Of a stretch of DNA of 64,000 nucleotides, positions 52,631-61,227 are shown in pieces; position 1 is the stretch's first letter; every line of letters starts with the position of its first letter. The notes below the pieces were generated by a model that saw nothing but the letters and a program-made list of their open reading frames with translations, did not search any database and was not told where the DNA came from. The stretch spans positions 2,731,740-2,795,739 of the forward strand of contig NZ_CP014222.1 of assembly GCF_000969645.2 (NCBI RefSeq), read 5' to 3'. The stretch comes from Janthinobacterium sp. B9-8. Lineage in GTDB: Bacteria > Pseudomonadota > Gammaproteobacteria > Burkholderiales > Chitinibacteraceae. Both the position numbers and the translations under genes were made by a program.

Positions 52631-53359
52631 TTAATTCTTAGAAAGAGGTGGGTACACACCCCTTAAATCCATGGACACAAATTGTTGCTCACACTTTTGA
52701 GAGGGAGCATCTCCACTTGCCATGCCAAGGATCTTGGCCCACCCATTACCATAAGGCCAAAATATGTAATCTCGACCAAATGCCATCACTCCGTCTTCCA
52801 CAAAGAGCCGGTCAGTAAAATCGAGTTTATCCTCATCACGTAACACGCTACTCTCAACTACGCCGTAACCATAAGTAAGAATCGACCGATCTCCGTCAAT
52901 AAATCCGTACCTATGTTCACTTCGATAATTCGTTTCAGGCAATTTCAGACGAGCTGCATCGAAACACTCAAGCCCGCAATCTCTGTGCCAATTTGCCTTT
53001 TTTGTGTATCTGTAGAGCGCTGTTTCATCTTTGCCTCTCAGCGAACAATCAAATCCAGCATATCCATGCTTTGCAATAAACGCCGGGCCTTGAGTGCAAT
53101 CCGATGAATAGCCTGCTTCGATATAAATATACGAAACAGGCCTTGTTTTAAGCACCTGATAGCGATCCGTTTTATTACACAGCTCAATAAATTTGGCATA
53201 AGCAGGGGTTAGCTTATATGCAAATGGATAAATTGCCAAAGCAGACAGCACAAATACAATATAAATAACTCTGGGTAGGCCTGGCGGCAGAATCTTGCTG
53301 CTCAGGATGAGTAACAAAAATATAAAACCGGCGAGTAGCAAAAAACCTATTGCAAACAT
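52631..53359 (-). CDS. membrane protein of unknown function
   Basis: 242 residues. Two hydrophobic spans close to the N-terminus (about 3-22 and 30-48) are followed by a large Cys- and Tyr-rich domain (NKTDRYQVLKTRPVSYIYIE, GYSSDCTQGPAF, GLECFDAARLKLPE) likely to face the periplasm. No family recognised. It is monocistronic. Confidence 0.7.
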   Translation of the reverse strand: MFAIGFLLLAGFIFLLLILSSKILPPGLPRVIYIVFVLSALAIYPFAYKLTPAYAKFIELCNKTDRYQVLKTRPVSYIYIEAGYSSDCTQGPAFIAKHGYAGFDCSLRGKDETALYRYTKKANWHRDCGLECFDAARLKLPETNYRSEHRYGFIDGDRSILTYGYGVVESSVLRDEDKLDFTDRLFVEDGVMAFGRDYIFWPYGNGWAKILGMASGDAPSQKCEQQFVSMDLRGVYPPLSKN

Positions 53360-53550
53360 TGCAGATTTTGATATGAAAGCACAGGGAATTTTCCTAAACG
53401 CAGATTCACTTTATGGTGTAAAAATTGGCTCAATTATTACATTTAGCACACACTACAATGGTTTGCTCAAAAAATATGCAGATATGAGAAAACAAAATAC
53501 TGTAAATGAAAAAAAAGAATACATCAAAAAAGACTGATTGATGCAGCCAT

Positions 53551-54324
53551 TTATGAAGAAATCAAACCCCGTACCCAAGCACACCATTTTCGGCCAAGAT
53601 AAATAAATTCAGGCCCCTGCTTACGAGCAAGAACCAGTTTTACCACCAATTGATGCAGCTCATCAGCTGCACGAGAGAAATCTGTCAGCCCACGAATAAA
53701 TGTTTCTAAAGCAAGCCGCAAAGGATCTGACTCTGCTCTCGCCAACAAGGGACCCAGCGCATCGCTTGTAAGTCTCTCTTCCAAAGCACGCATGCGCAGG
53801 TACACCACATTACTGGTGCTAAGCGGGGCCAGAAAAATCAAGAGAATGGCTTCCTGCATCCAATAAGGCATACTTTCACTCTCACTGCGGCTATAAAAAC
53901 CGGCTGGTATTGTCTCAAAGACTAACGTGGCATAAGCAAAATAACTGACCAAGCTCTCGTGCTCATCAATCACATCAGATATCACACTAAAGTGCTCATC
54001 ATTTCTGATTGCATCTGCAAGTGTTTTATCAATATGATTCAGCACCGTATCAAAAAAAGCATGCACTGCTGCAAGCCCTGATGTAGTCACCTCATAGGGA
54101 AATGCAAGAATTGCATCCTTATGCTGTGTCATAAGCTTCTGCGCTTCAGCATCTTCTGACATGGGCATCACAACGCAATCAGGACCGTACTGCCTCCAAT
54201 ATTCTGGCAAAGCCCCCATATCACTCTCCATTGCCACTTGAAGATAAGCAAACCGAAGTGTAAAAAAATGGCGAAGTTTGGCAATTTCTTTTTTGGTGAC
54301 AAAGTGATCGTTATCAGGATTCAA
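53551..54324 (-). CDS. helical protein of unknown function
   Basis: 257 residues without signal peptide, mostly helical and Leu/Ala-rich; no motif recognised. The start is probably TTG or an ATT-like codon near 54324, because no ATG with a good site is nearby; exact start uncertain. The codon use is ordinary for this genome. Confidence 0.6.
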   Translation of the reverse strand: MNPDNDHFVTKKEIAKLRHFFTLRFAYLQVAMESDMGALPEYWRQYGPDCVVMPMSEDAEAQKLMTQHKDAILAFPYEVTTSGLAAVHAFFDTVLNHIDKTLADAIRNDEHFSVISDVIDEHESLVSYFAYATLVFETIPAGFYSRSESESMPYWMQEAILLIFLAPLSTSNVVYLRMRALEERLTSDALGPLLARAESDPLRLALETFIRGLTDFSRAADELHQLVVKLVLARKQGPEFIYLGRKWCAWVRGLISS

Positions 54325-54657
54325 TTTTTTCTACATGCAAAAAGAGATAATGTATTTTTTAATAAGGGAAGCCCAATCTCCAGCCCTACCGGAAAAATGT
54401 GCTGTAACAACTTGTAATACCGCGGCCACGCCAATCGAAAAAACATTTACAAGCAAAACACAGAAATAAATTCGGAGCAACCTGGTTAGACTACTAATTT
54501 TGAATGGTCACAACGGCTAAAACAATATTATCAGGCATAAAAATGAAATGCAAAAATTAAAACTCAATGCAGGACGCTGGGCTGCAAAAAAACCTATTTC
54601 CACATGGTGTACTGAGCAAGAGGTATAATCAGATAAAACATACAAAGGAAGATACAA
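54325..54657. other. intergenic, no gene seen
   Basis: AT-rich; it should hold the promoter for the lipoprotein gene (CAAAGGAAGATACAA lies just before its ATG). No repeat of families A-D found. Confidence 0.5.
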
Positions 54658-55416
54658 ATGAATAACACCCTATATAGCATATTAGCTATAACGGTTTTTT
54701 CATTATCTGGCTGCTCTGACAAATGGAAAGATAAGGCATTGCTCCACGATGGACGCACCATAAACGTAAAAAGAGAGATGAAACTTAAACTTTCAGATGC
54801 ATCACTGAATGATATAGTTAGCCTAACGCCCAACCATCACTATATCGAAGCAATTAATCCCTATACAAAAAAGACCATAACATGGACTGGAGAATCAAAC
54901 ATCAACCCCATCATGCTTGACTTTGTTCATGGATCTGCATATCTAGTTATAAGTTCTTGGTTTCAAAATTTACTTATTAACCGCCCACTACTTTACGGCT
55001 GCCCAGATTTGCCTTATATATTTCTGAAGTTAGATGAGCATAATAGTGAGTGGTACCCGCTTCAAAACAAAGACATTCCCATCGAACTTAAATCTGCAAA
55101 TTTATCTGTTTTTCATGGTTATTTCGAAAATTATTTTCGGGATAAAGAATGGAAGCCATTAATTTTACCTGAAGGAAAAACACTCGAAGAATTAAAAAAA
55201 AGCAGTGCCCAGCCAGTATATGATGATTTGAACAAAAACGTCAGTATAATTAACAAATGGAACAAAAAAACTCAAGATTCAAGCGAAAACTATTTACAGT
55301 TAGAAATACCAAGAAACTTAAACGAATGGAACTATAAATCCAAAGATAAATACCTTGAAGATAGATTACATTTAAACGAACCCGGTTATATAGATAACTG
55401 CCGAATAAATAAGTAG
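54658..55416 (+). CDS. lipoprotein of unknown function
   Basis: 252 residues. Signal peptide with lipobox: LAITVFSLSGC, cleavage before Cys19. The mature part is rich in Lys, Asn and Trp with no known domain. It begins after AAAGGAAGATACAA. Probably an outer- or inner-membrane lipoprotein; function unknown. It lies outside the attC-bounded array. Confidence 0.72.
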   Translation: MNNTLYSILAITVFSLSGCSDKWKDKALLHDGRTINVKREMKLKLSDASLNDIVSLTPNHHYIEAINPYTKKTITWTGESNINPIMLDFVHGSAYLVISSWFQNLLINRPLLYGCPDLPYIFLKLDEHNSEWYPLQNKDIPIELKSANLSVFHGYFENYFRDKEWKPLILPEGKTLEELKKSSAQPVYDDLNKNVSIINKWNKKTQDSSENYLQLEIPRNLNEWNYKSKDKYLEDRLHLNEPGYIDNCRINK

Positions 55417-55550
55417 ACTTCACTCTATATTTTTATAAAAATTAAATAGCAAGAAAAGCAGAGGCAAAAAAGCATTGCATCATTAAGCCGCTGCATATCC
55501 CTGCTTTTTCCAATATCTGCTTTTATTAAATCAAAACTTCTTTTGTAATA

Positions 55551-55640
55551 ACAGGGGTCAGAGTAAAGTTAAACCTGCTTCCTTCGGCTCTGAAGGTATA
55601 AAACATAGTAGGATTTAAGTTTACTCTAACCCCAGTTACT
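55551..55640. repeat. palindromic repeat family B, copy B2
   Basis: GGGGTCAGAGTAAAGTTAAA at the left and TTTACTCTAACCCC at the right are inverted arms; near-identical to B1 and B3. The 55641-55923 stretch after it has no gene. Confidence 0.82.
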
Positions 55641-55923
55641 TAATGAGCTGAGTATTTATGTATCCTTGCACCCCATGCGTGAGGGGCTTAAATCTATCCA
55701 ATACAATCAAACACTTAGAACTAAGTCCCACTGAAGGGCATCACCACAAATCGCGACAGCTAATCACCCTCCCCCGCAAAAATCCCGCAGAAGAAATAAT
55801 TAAACAAAATAGTTAAGACATCTATTTTCATGTCAAATTCAGGCCGCCCCTTACGTTGCGCTCTAAATAATCAATCGTGAACCTGACTAAAAAGCAAGAC
55901 AAAGGTGGGAATCACCCCTCCAG

Positions 55924-56053
55924 CGGGTGTAGTATATCGGCATAAAATACTTCAGGCTGCGCCCAGTAAGGCATTACACGGGGCTTAGCGTTTTTATACA
56001 CCGTAGATGGCGGTTTTTCTGCCGTTTTAGGGTGTCTACATATTGTTAATGCC
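55924..56053. repeat. repeat D, copy D1, before the AbiH cassette
   Basis: About 130 bp very similar to 61084-61210 (shared GTAGTATATCGGCATAAAAT, then CTTCAGGC, GGTTTTTCTGCC and a TGTTA-ATGC-type end). Both copies lie directly before a cassette ORF and end in a sequence resembling an attC right core (GTTATGC/GTTAATGC). It may be a divergent attC or a shared cassette front end. Confidence 0.7.
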
Positions 56054-56075
56054 ACTACACCAATAGAGATTGAGC

Positions 56076-57062
56076 ATGCATACGCTTTATGTAATAGGTA
56101 ATGGTTTCGACTTGCATCACGGGTTAAAAACGAGGTATCAACACTTTGGCGTTTTCCTAAAAGGTAGAAAATCTGAAATTTACGATTATCTTCTCGAATA
56201 CTATGGATTGCCAGACATAGACGAGGAAGATGAAGACTCTCAACTTGATCCGTTGTGGTCCGAATTCGAGCAATCTTTGGCAAATTTGGATGTAGAACAG
56301 GTCTTGGATAATAACTCACATCTGATTGCCAATCCTTCATCAGATGAATTCAGAGATAGAGATTGGCATGCGTTGGCAATCGAGATGGAAATGCTTGTTG
56401 AAAAACTGACTGTCGATCTTATCAAAGAATTCAACAGATTTATCCTTCACGTTGAATACCCAGAATTAGATGAAAGGAAGAGATTACTATTGAGTGAAGA
56501 AGCAATTTATCTCAACTTCAACTATACAGATTGCTTAGAGCGATATTACAAAATTCGAGATAAAAATATCCTTTACATTCACAACAAAGCGAACAAATTA
56601 AGTGAAAAAATAATTCTTGGCCATGGCTTCAACCCAATTATTTTTAAAGAAAAGGAAGAGTCCCCGCCGAAAGATGCATCCGAAGATGAACTAGAAAATT
56701 GGTATGAGTATATGTCGAATAAGCATGACTACTCATTTTCTAGCGGGAAGGATAAACTCGTTGAGTATTTCGAAGCTTCTTTCAAAAAAACAGATAAGGT
56801 TATCCAAAATAACGAAATTTTTTTCAAACGTCTATGCAAGGTAAAAAACGTCATAGTACTTGGACATTCTTTGTCAGTGGTTGACAGGCCTTACTTTATC
56901 AAAATACTAGATTGTGTCGATGCAAGCGCTAAATGGACTGTTACATATTATGGAGATAAGGAAAAAAAAAGGCATATTAGAAGCTTAAATGAAATAGGCA
57001 TCGAAGCCAATGCTGTAGAGCTAGTAGAAATTAGTAGGTTTGTAGCCAGTGTTGCTTCATAG
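56076..57062 (+). CDS. AbiH-family abortive infection protein
   Basis: 328 residues from ATG 56076. MHTLYVIGNGFDLHHGLKT at the start and YLNFNYTDCLERYY plus VIVLGHSLSVVDRPYF are the AbiH pattern, known from a lactococcal plasmid phage-resistance gene. The GNGFD motif suggests nucleotide binding. It is the first cassette of the array, preceded by repeat D1 and followed by half an attC. It is thought to stop phage growth by killing or arresting the infected cell; mechanism unknown. Confidence 0.87.
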   Translation: MHTLYVIGNGFDLHHGLKTRYQHFGVFLKGRKSEIYDYLLEYYGLPDIDEEDEDSQLDPLWSEFEQSLANLDVEQVLDNNSHLIANPSSDEFRDRDWHALAIEMEMLVEKLTVDLIKEFNRFILHVEYPELDERKRLLLSEEAIYLNFNYTDCLERYYKIRDKNILYIHNKANKLSEKIILGHGFNPIIFKEKEESPPKDASEDELENWYEYMSNKHDYSFSSGKDKLVEYFEASFKKTDKVIQNNEIFFKRLCKVKNVIVLGHSLSVVDRPYFIKILDCVDASAKWTVTYYGDKEKKRHIRSLNEIGIEANAVELVEISRFVASVAS

Positions 57063-57070
57063 CGTAATTT

Positions 57071-57092
57071 GCATAACAAGTCGGTCAATTCG
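57071..57092 (+). other. left half of a broken attC site
   Basis: GCATAACAAGTCGGTCAATT resembles the attC left core (TAACAA..GG.TCAA). The matching right half is missing; instead ACCGGGGACAGACCACGGTT and repeat A2 follow. The remainder up to 57360 has no gene. Confidence 0.6.
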
Positions 57093-57228
57093 AAGCCATA
57101 AAAAAACCGGGGACAGACCACGGTTAATTGCCCATTTTTTAATTAAAGGGGCCTCGCCCCTTTAATTACTGTTTTTATGACGTACTTATTTATTGTCTAG
57201 TGGTAATACGCCCAAACTTACAAACTTA

Positions 57229-57325
57229 TGGGGTCAGGTCTTACATTTGACATTAAGCAATCAATTTAATCAGCTTTGCAAATCACTGCAAATTTTATCT
57301 CATGAAAAATGTAAGACCTGCCCCC
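57229..57325. repeat. palindromic repeat family A, copy A2
   Basis: About 97 bp with TGGGGTCAGGTCTTACATTT at the left and its inverted counterpart at the right. Inserted between the AbiH gene and the next cassette, apparently replacing the right half of attC. Confidence 0.85.
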
Positions 57326-57360
57326 ATTGCTTTTTTTACAATCAAACAATGAGAAGTTAA

Positions 57361-57825
57361 ATGGAAAACGGTGTTAATACTATTGGTACGTTGTTGGGCT
57401 GGTCCGATCTAGGATTGTTTGCATTACTTATTACTTTTCTGCAATACATAATAGCTTGTTGGCTTAAATCAAGAATCCAGTATTCAATAAAAAATGAGTA
57501 TGATCGAAAACTAGAACAATTAAAGGTCGATCTGAACTTTAGTGTTAAAAAGCGAGAAGAGGCGGCACTAGTGGCAGAGTTATTAGCAGAGTGGATTAGT
57601 CAGCCGGAAGACCGGAAAATACTTAACAAATTACTTTGGGAAGCTTCTTTGTGGCTACCTGATGAAGAGACCCTTGCTTTAAATAACTTGCTTGCCCATG
57701 AAGGGAATATTACGACTAAGCAGATGCTAATTAAGATTCGTAAAATTATACAAAATGGTGAAACGTCAATTACCGCTGAAGATTTAACCAGTTTTGCTAA
57801 AAAACCGAGCACAGACCACGGTTAA
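57361..57825 (+). CDS. membrane-anchored coiled-coil cassette protein
   Basis: 154 residues: one membrane span (about 15-35) and then a charged coiled coil (about 40-75), with no known domain. The final codons (KKPSTDHG) come from a copy of the ACAGACCACGGTTAA sequence that also lies at 57106, so the original C-terminus was probably replaced by a repeat insertion. Function unknown; small membrane proteins are common in cassettes. Confidence 0.7.
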   Translation: MENGVNTIGTLLGWSDLGLFALLITFLQYIIACWLKSRIQYSIKNEYDRKLEQLKVDLNFSVKKREEAALVAELLAEWISQPEDRKILNKLLWEASLWLPDEETLALNNLLAHEGNITTKQMLIKIRKIIQNGETSITAEDLTSFAKKPSTDHG

Positions 57826-57832
57826 TCGAACC

Positions 57833-57932
57833 TATGGGGTCAGGCCTTCATTTAACATAAAGCAATAAATTTCACCTGCTTTGCAAGCCACTATAAATTT
57901 CACCTGATGTGAAATGTAATACCTGACCCCAT
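57833..57932. repeat. palindromic repeat family A, copy A3
   Basis: TATGGGGTCAGGCCTTCATT on the left and GTAATACCTGACCCCATTA on the right; more diverged than A2. It lies between two cassette ORFs with no attC between them. Confidence 0.82.
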
Positions 57933-57952
57933 TACTTTTCTAGGAATTAGCA

Positions 57953-58273
57953 ATGACACCACACATAAAAATTCTAAACCGTGCAGCTTCTGGAAATTTA
58001 CCCAAAGCAATTGATAAAAACTGCGAGATAGATATTGAAGCATTCAAAGAGCTGTATAAATCCGGCCTAATGGTCGCCATTAACGCTTCCGCAGATGATG
58101 GCGAATGCTACTTGGAACCAAAAATCTCAACAGCCGGCAGAGAGTACTTAGAAAGGACCAATGAAAAAAATCAACCATGGTGGAAAAGCATTGATAGGCG
58201 ATTCTATGTGCTTACTATTTTCATAGCCCTTCTTGCCATAGCGATACCCCTGTACCTAGCAAAGGCAACATGA
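57953..58273 (+). CDS. small C-terminally anchored cassette protein
   Basis: 106 residues. A soluble N-terminal part with helix-rich KAIDKNCEIDIEAFKELYKSG and GECYLEPKISTAGREYLER (wing-like helix and strand) is followed by one membrane span near the end (about 85-103). The stop overlaps the first base of attC. AGGAATTAGCA precedes the ATG. Function unknown. Confidence 0.7.
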   Translation: MTPHIKILNRAASGNLPKAIDKNCEIDIEAFKELYKSGLMVAINASADDGECYLEPKISTAGREYLERTNEKNQPWWKSIDRRFYVLTIFIALLAIAIPLYLAKAT

Positions 58274-58326
58274 CAATAGGTTCAAATCGTTCGCTGGGAC
58301 TCGCCCCTTAACCAAACATTAAGCAT
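58270..58326 (+). other. attC recombination site
   Basis: TGACAATAGGTTCAAATCG on the left and CCCTTAACCAAACATTAAGC on the right: inverted inner boxes with the right core ATTAAGC. It starts at the stop of the preceding gene. Confidence 0.8.
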
Positions 58327-58376
58327 CGCAAGGAACAAAAATAGTTTATCGCACACGAGAGCATGTACTTGAAGAC

Positions 58377-59033
58377 TTGGCAAGAGTTCAGCTCACCAAA
58401 TTGTTTATTAAGGAGGGATGGACAGTCGAAGATCTTACCGAGGACTACGGCGAAGATTTCTTTGTCCGCATTTTCGAGCAAGGAACTGCAACTCCATTTG
58501 GTTTCTTTGTTCAATCAAAGGCAACAAATTCGATGGAGCGTTACCTATCTACCGACGCAACCCATATTTCCTATCCAGTGACTACCAAACACCTTGAGCA
58601 TTGGAATCGCTTCTGGGAACCTATCGTCCTTGTGATATTTGACGCTAATACTGGTATCGTTTATTGGAGAATTATCCAAAATTGGATGGAACAACAATCG
58701 GAACAACGGCTAAATCAACTTAGAAAACAAACTACCGCAAGTGTTCGGATACCTGTCAAGAACGTTCTTGATGACGCTGGAGTAGTGAAGCTACGCGATA
58801 TGACAGTTATGCGTTTCAACAGATTCGAGAATGAACAGGAAGGTGCAAATCACTTAATTAATTGTCTCAAAGAGAATATTGGTTTGGATATCAGCTATGA
58901 CGCACAGGACGGAATTCTTGTAATTCCAAATGGTGAATTCGTTTCGAGCCCAGACGGGGGCGCTTCCACGATATTTTTCGGGAAAACACTCGTCATGATA
59001 GAAAAAACCTATGGGGTCAGGCCTTACATTTGA
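58377..59033 (+). CDS. DUF4365-like protein, both ends altered
   Basis: 218 residues from TTG 58377. The family normally begins with M-x-Y-R-x-R-x-H-x-x-E-D-x-A; here that part is present in frame before the TTG but its first codon, placed correctly after AGGAA, is ATA (58341), so the original ATG may have mutated. YGEDFFVRIFEQG and FFVQSKATNS are the DUF4365 nuclease-like core (D...Q-x-K). The C-terminus YGVRPYI is coded by the start of repeat A4. Possibly a decaying defence gene. Confidence 0.7.
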   Translation: MARVQLTKLFIKEGWTVEDLTEDYGEDFFVRIFEQGTATPFGFFVQSKATNSMERYLSTDATHISYPVTTKHLEHWNRFWEPIVLVIFDANTGIVYWRIIQNWMEQQSEQRLNQLRKQTTASVRIPVKNVLDDAGVVKLRDMTVMRFNRFENEQEGANHLINCLKENIGLDISYDAQDGILVIPNGEFVSSPDGGASTIFFGKTLVMIEKTYGVRPYI

Positions 59034-59108
59034 CATAAAACAATCAATTCACCTTTTTTACAAACCACTGTAAATTTATCATATGTAAAATGTAAGACCT
59101 GACCCCAT
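59010..59108. repeat. palindromic repeat family A, copy A4
   Basis: TATGGGGTCAGGCCTTACAT at left, ATGTAAGACCTGACCCCATT at right. The left end supplies the last codons and stop of the DUF4365-like gene; the right end abuts the surviving right part of an attC (59118-59130, ACGTTAGGGC). Confidence 0.85.
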
Positions 59109-59117
59109 TGCTTTCCC

Positions 59118-59130
59118 AGACGTTAGGGCA
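59118..59130 (+). other. right core of an attC truncated by repeat A4
   Basis: CAGACGTTAGGGC matches the attC right core (ACGTTAGGC) just before the next cassette start codon, but the left half is gone. Confidence 0.65.
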
Positions 59131-59133
59131 CAC

Positions 59134-59730
59134 ATGACCAATCACAACGAACATTGGGAACACTTCCTCGATCCAGAGGTTGTTCGGCCATCGCTGTTCA
59201 TGGCAGCTATGTTCATAACAGTTTTCGAAATCCTTAAGAACTCAATAGTTGATCGCCTACGCGACTTCTATTTAATCGGCTTGTCTGACGAAAGCAATAC
59301 CGTTTGTCCTGACTACACGAACAATGTTCTCTCACGCAACAAGAGTGCAGTGTACGCATCCTTAAGTTGGCTCGTCGAAAATGAAGCCATCAACGATTCA
59401 GACATAGCCACATTCGAACAACTAAAGAGCACTCGGAACCTACTTGCTCATAAGCTATTTGATGTCGTAACAGGCCAAGCGGAGTCAACTCATCAGGAAC
59501 AGTTCACCGCTCTCGTTGAGTTGCTTCGGAAAATCGAGGTTTGGTGGGTGGTTAATGTCGAACTTGCCACCAATCCAGACTATGACGACCAAGAAATAGA
59601 TGAAGCTGAAATCGTTCCTGGTGCAATCTTGTCACTTCAAATGTTGTTACACGTAGCAAGTGGCGGCACCGATCTTTTAGATGAGTGGAGAAATCTGCAA
59701 GCAAAAAGGTCGCCACCACATGCTAAATAG
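59134..59730 (+). CDS. HEPN-like cassette protein
   Basis: 198 residues, all helical. TFEQLKSTRNLLAHKLFDVV contains R-x4-H (RNLLAH), the HEPN RNase motif, in the right context of two long helices. It may be a ribonuclease toxin or a non-catalytic relative. It is a single-gene cassette bounded by an attC remnant (59118) and attC 59744. A role in phage defence is plausible. Confidence 0.72.
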   Translation: MTNHNEHWEHFLDPEVVRPSLFMAAMFITVFEILKNSIVDRLRDFYLIGLSDESNTVCPDYTNNVLSRNKSAVYASLSWLVENEAINDSDIATFEQLKSTRNLLAHKLFDVVTGQAESTHQEQFTALVELLRKIEVWWVVNVELATNPDYDDQEIDEAEIVPGAILSLQMLLHVASGGTDLLDEWRNLQAKRSPPHAK

Positions 59731-59743
59731 CACCCAAATACCG

Positions 59744-59822
59744 TCCTAACCATTCGTTCAACCGGACAAATATACGTATGCTTTGCATGCCAGTATTTCT
59801 CGGTTAACTCTAACGTTATGCA
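59744..59822 (+). other. attC recombination site
   Basis: TCCTAACCATTCGTTCAACC at the left and CGGTTAACTCTAACGTTATGC at the right pair as inverted boxes, with a central stem (ATACGTATGC region). The right core is GTTATGC. Confidence 0.88.
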
Positions 59823-59843
59823 CGCTCATCCGAGGATAAATTA

Positions 59844-60719
59844 ATGGCTGCAAGTGTATTTTTGAGTCATAACTCAAAAGATAAAGAATTTGTAAGAAAG
59901 CTCGCAAGAGATATAGAGGCGCATGGATTAAAGTATTGGCTCGATGAGGCTGAAATGAAAATCGGAGATTCTCTCATTAAAAAAATAAGAGAGGGGATTG
60001 ATACGGTGAATTACTTTGCAGTTATCTTATCGCCAAACTCTGTAAATGCACCTTGGGTAGTAAATGAACTTGATGTAGCAATGAATCTTCAAATCCAAGG
60101 AAAACCTATTAAGGTATTGCCGCTTCTTTTAAAAGAGTGCGAACTCCCAGGTTTTTTGGTTGGAAAAGTTTATGGTGACTTTCAATCTGAAATAGATTAT
60201 GAAAATTCATTTAAGAATTTAATAAACAGTATGGGCTTTGTTTACAATAAAACTGTCATGAACTCGGAAAGAAGTTCTAATAACCTTAGTTCTGCAATTA
60301 ACAAAGCGAATGCTAAGTGTTTGCCTCTACTGACAAAGCCTTTTCATAGGCCATTTCAATATATGGGAATGTCAATTCAAAAAGCAGAGGAAACATTTAG
60401 CGTAAAAGCAAACGATGCAGGAAATATCATTATTGAAACTGATGAATGTAGGATGTTTTTAGAGGCTGAAGGAAATTTTATTAGCTATGTGGAAGTAGAC
60501 CTCAAAGCAACCGCTCCACACAATCAAAATGAAGAGTTTGACTCTGAGTCTATTTTAGGTGCATTTAGTATCGGGCTTCAAGAGTTGGATTTTGAACGAA
60601 AAAAAACTCATTGTCATACATATTATGATCATCGTAAAAAATTAAAGGTTAGCGTATCTTGTTTATATGATGGGGCTCCGTTGACGGTTGCATTTAGCTC
60701 GAAATATTACGGCATGTAG
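59844..60719 (+). CDS. TIR-domain protein with unknown C-terminal domain
   Basis: 291 residues. TIR domain at about 1-135: AASVFLSHNSKDKEFVRKLA, YWLDEAEMKIGDSL, VILSPNSVNAPWVVNELDVA, with the Glu in WVVNELD in the place of the NADase catalytic residue. The C-terminal half (about 150-291) is beta-rich and unknown (FQYMGMSIQKAEETF, VSVSCLYDGAPLTV). TIR proteins in bacteria deplete NAD or make cyclic-ADP-ribose signals during phage infection. Here no partner gene is adjacent, so sensor and effector may be in one protein. Confidence 0.88.
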   Translation: MAASVFLSHNSKDKEFVRKLARDIEAHGLKYWLDEAEMKIGDSLIKKIREGIDTVNYFAVILSPNSVNAPWVVNELDVAMNLQIQGKPIKVLPLLLKECELPGFLVGKVYGDFQSEIDYENSFKNLINSMGFVYNKTVMNSERSSNNLSSAINKANAKCLPLLTKPFHRPFQYMGMSIQKAEETFSVKANDAGNIIIETDECRMFLEAEGNFISYVEVDLKATAPHNQNEEFDSESILGAFSIGLQELDFERKKTHCHTYYDHRKKLKVSVSCLYDGAPLTVAFSSKYYGM

Positions 60720-60750
60720 TTTATTGAGCTGCGTACAAATAGTAAGCATC

Positions 60751-60850
60751 TATAGGGTCAAGCCTTACATATGACATGAAGCAATCAATTTAATCAGCTT
60801 AGTAAATCACTGTAAATTTTATCTCATGTAAAATGTAAGGCCTGACCCCG
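60751..60850. repeat. palindromic repeat family A, copy A5
   Basis: AGGGTCAAGCCTTACATATG at left and ATGTAAGGCCTGACCCC at right. It lies 31 bp after the TIR stop, where an attC would be expected. The 60851-60988 stretch after it is AT-rich and without a gene. Confidence 0.82.
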
Positions 60851-60988
60851 TTACTTTCCTTTGTACTTTCCTTTGAAGATAATCCTGCATTTAAAAAATT
60901 GAATTTTGACTTTGTTATTGCATATCGCCTTTACGGAGGTAAATAATTTTCTATAATATAGACAAAGCGAACATGAATAACTGGAAAT

Positions 60989-61079
60989 AACTGAGGTCAG
61001 AGCAAAGTTAAATATGCTTGCTTCAGCTCTGAGCGTATGAAACATAACAGGATTTCAGCTTGCTCTGACCCCAGTTACT
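60989..61079. repeat. palindromic repeat family B, copy B3
   Basis: TAACTGAGGTCAGAGCAAAG at left and TTGCTCTGACCCCAGTTA at right are perfect inverted ends over 12 bases; near copies at 39871 and 55551. Confidence 0.82.
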
Positions 61080-61083
61080 CATC

Positions 61084-61210
61084 GGGCGTAGTATATCGGC
61101 ATAAAATACTTCAGGCTTCGCCCTGCAGAGCATTTCAAGGGGGCAGCATTTTTACACACCAAAGATGGTGGTTTTTCTGCCATTTTAGGCTGTCTGCATC
61201 TTGTTATGCA
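61084..61210. repeat. repeat D, copy D2, before the 61228 cassette gene
   Basis: Matches 55924-56053 over its length with scattered changes; ends TTGTTATGC, like an attC right core. It begins directly after repeat B3. Confidence 0.7.
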
Positions 61211-61227
61211 CTTATTGAGAATTTCGC

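Noticed and set aside
53295..53537. 80-codon plus-strand frame overlapping the 52631 gene start
   Set aside because: The first third is antisense to a real gene; the rest might be a remnant but has no ribosome site or family.
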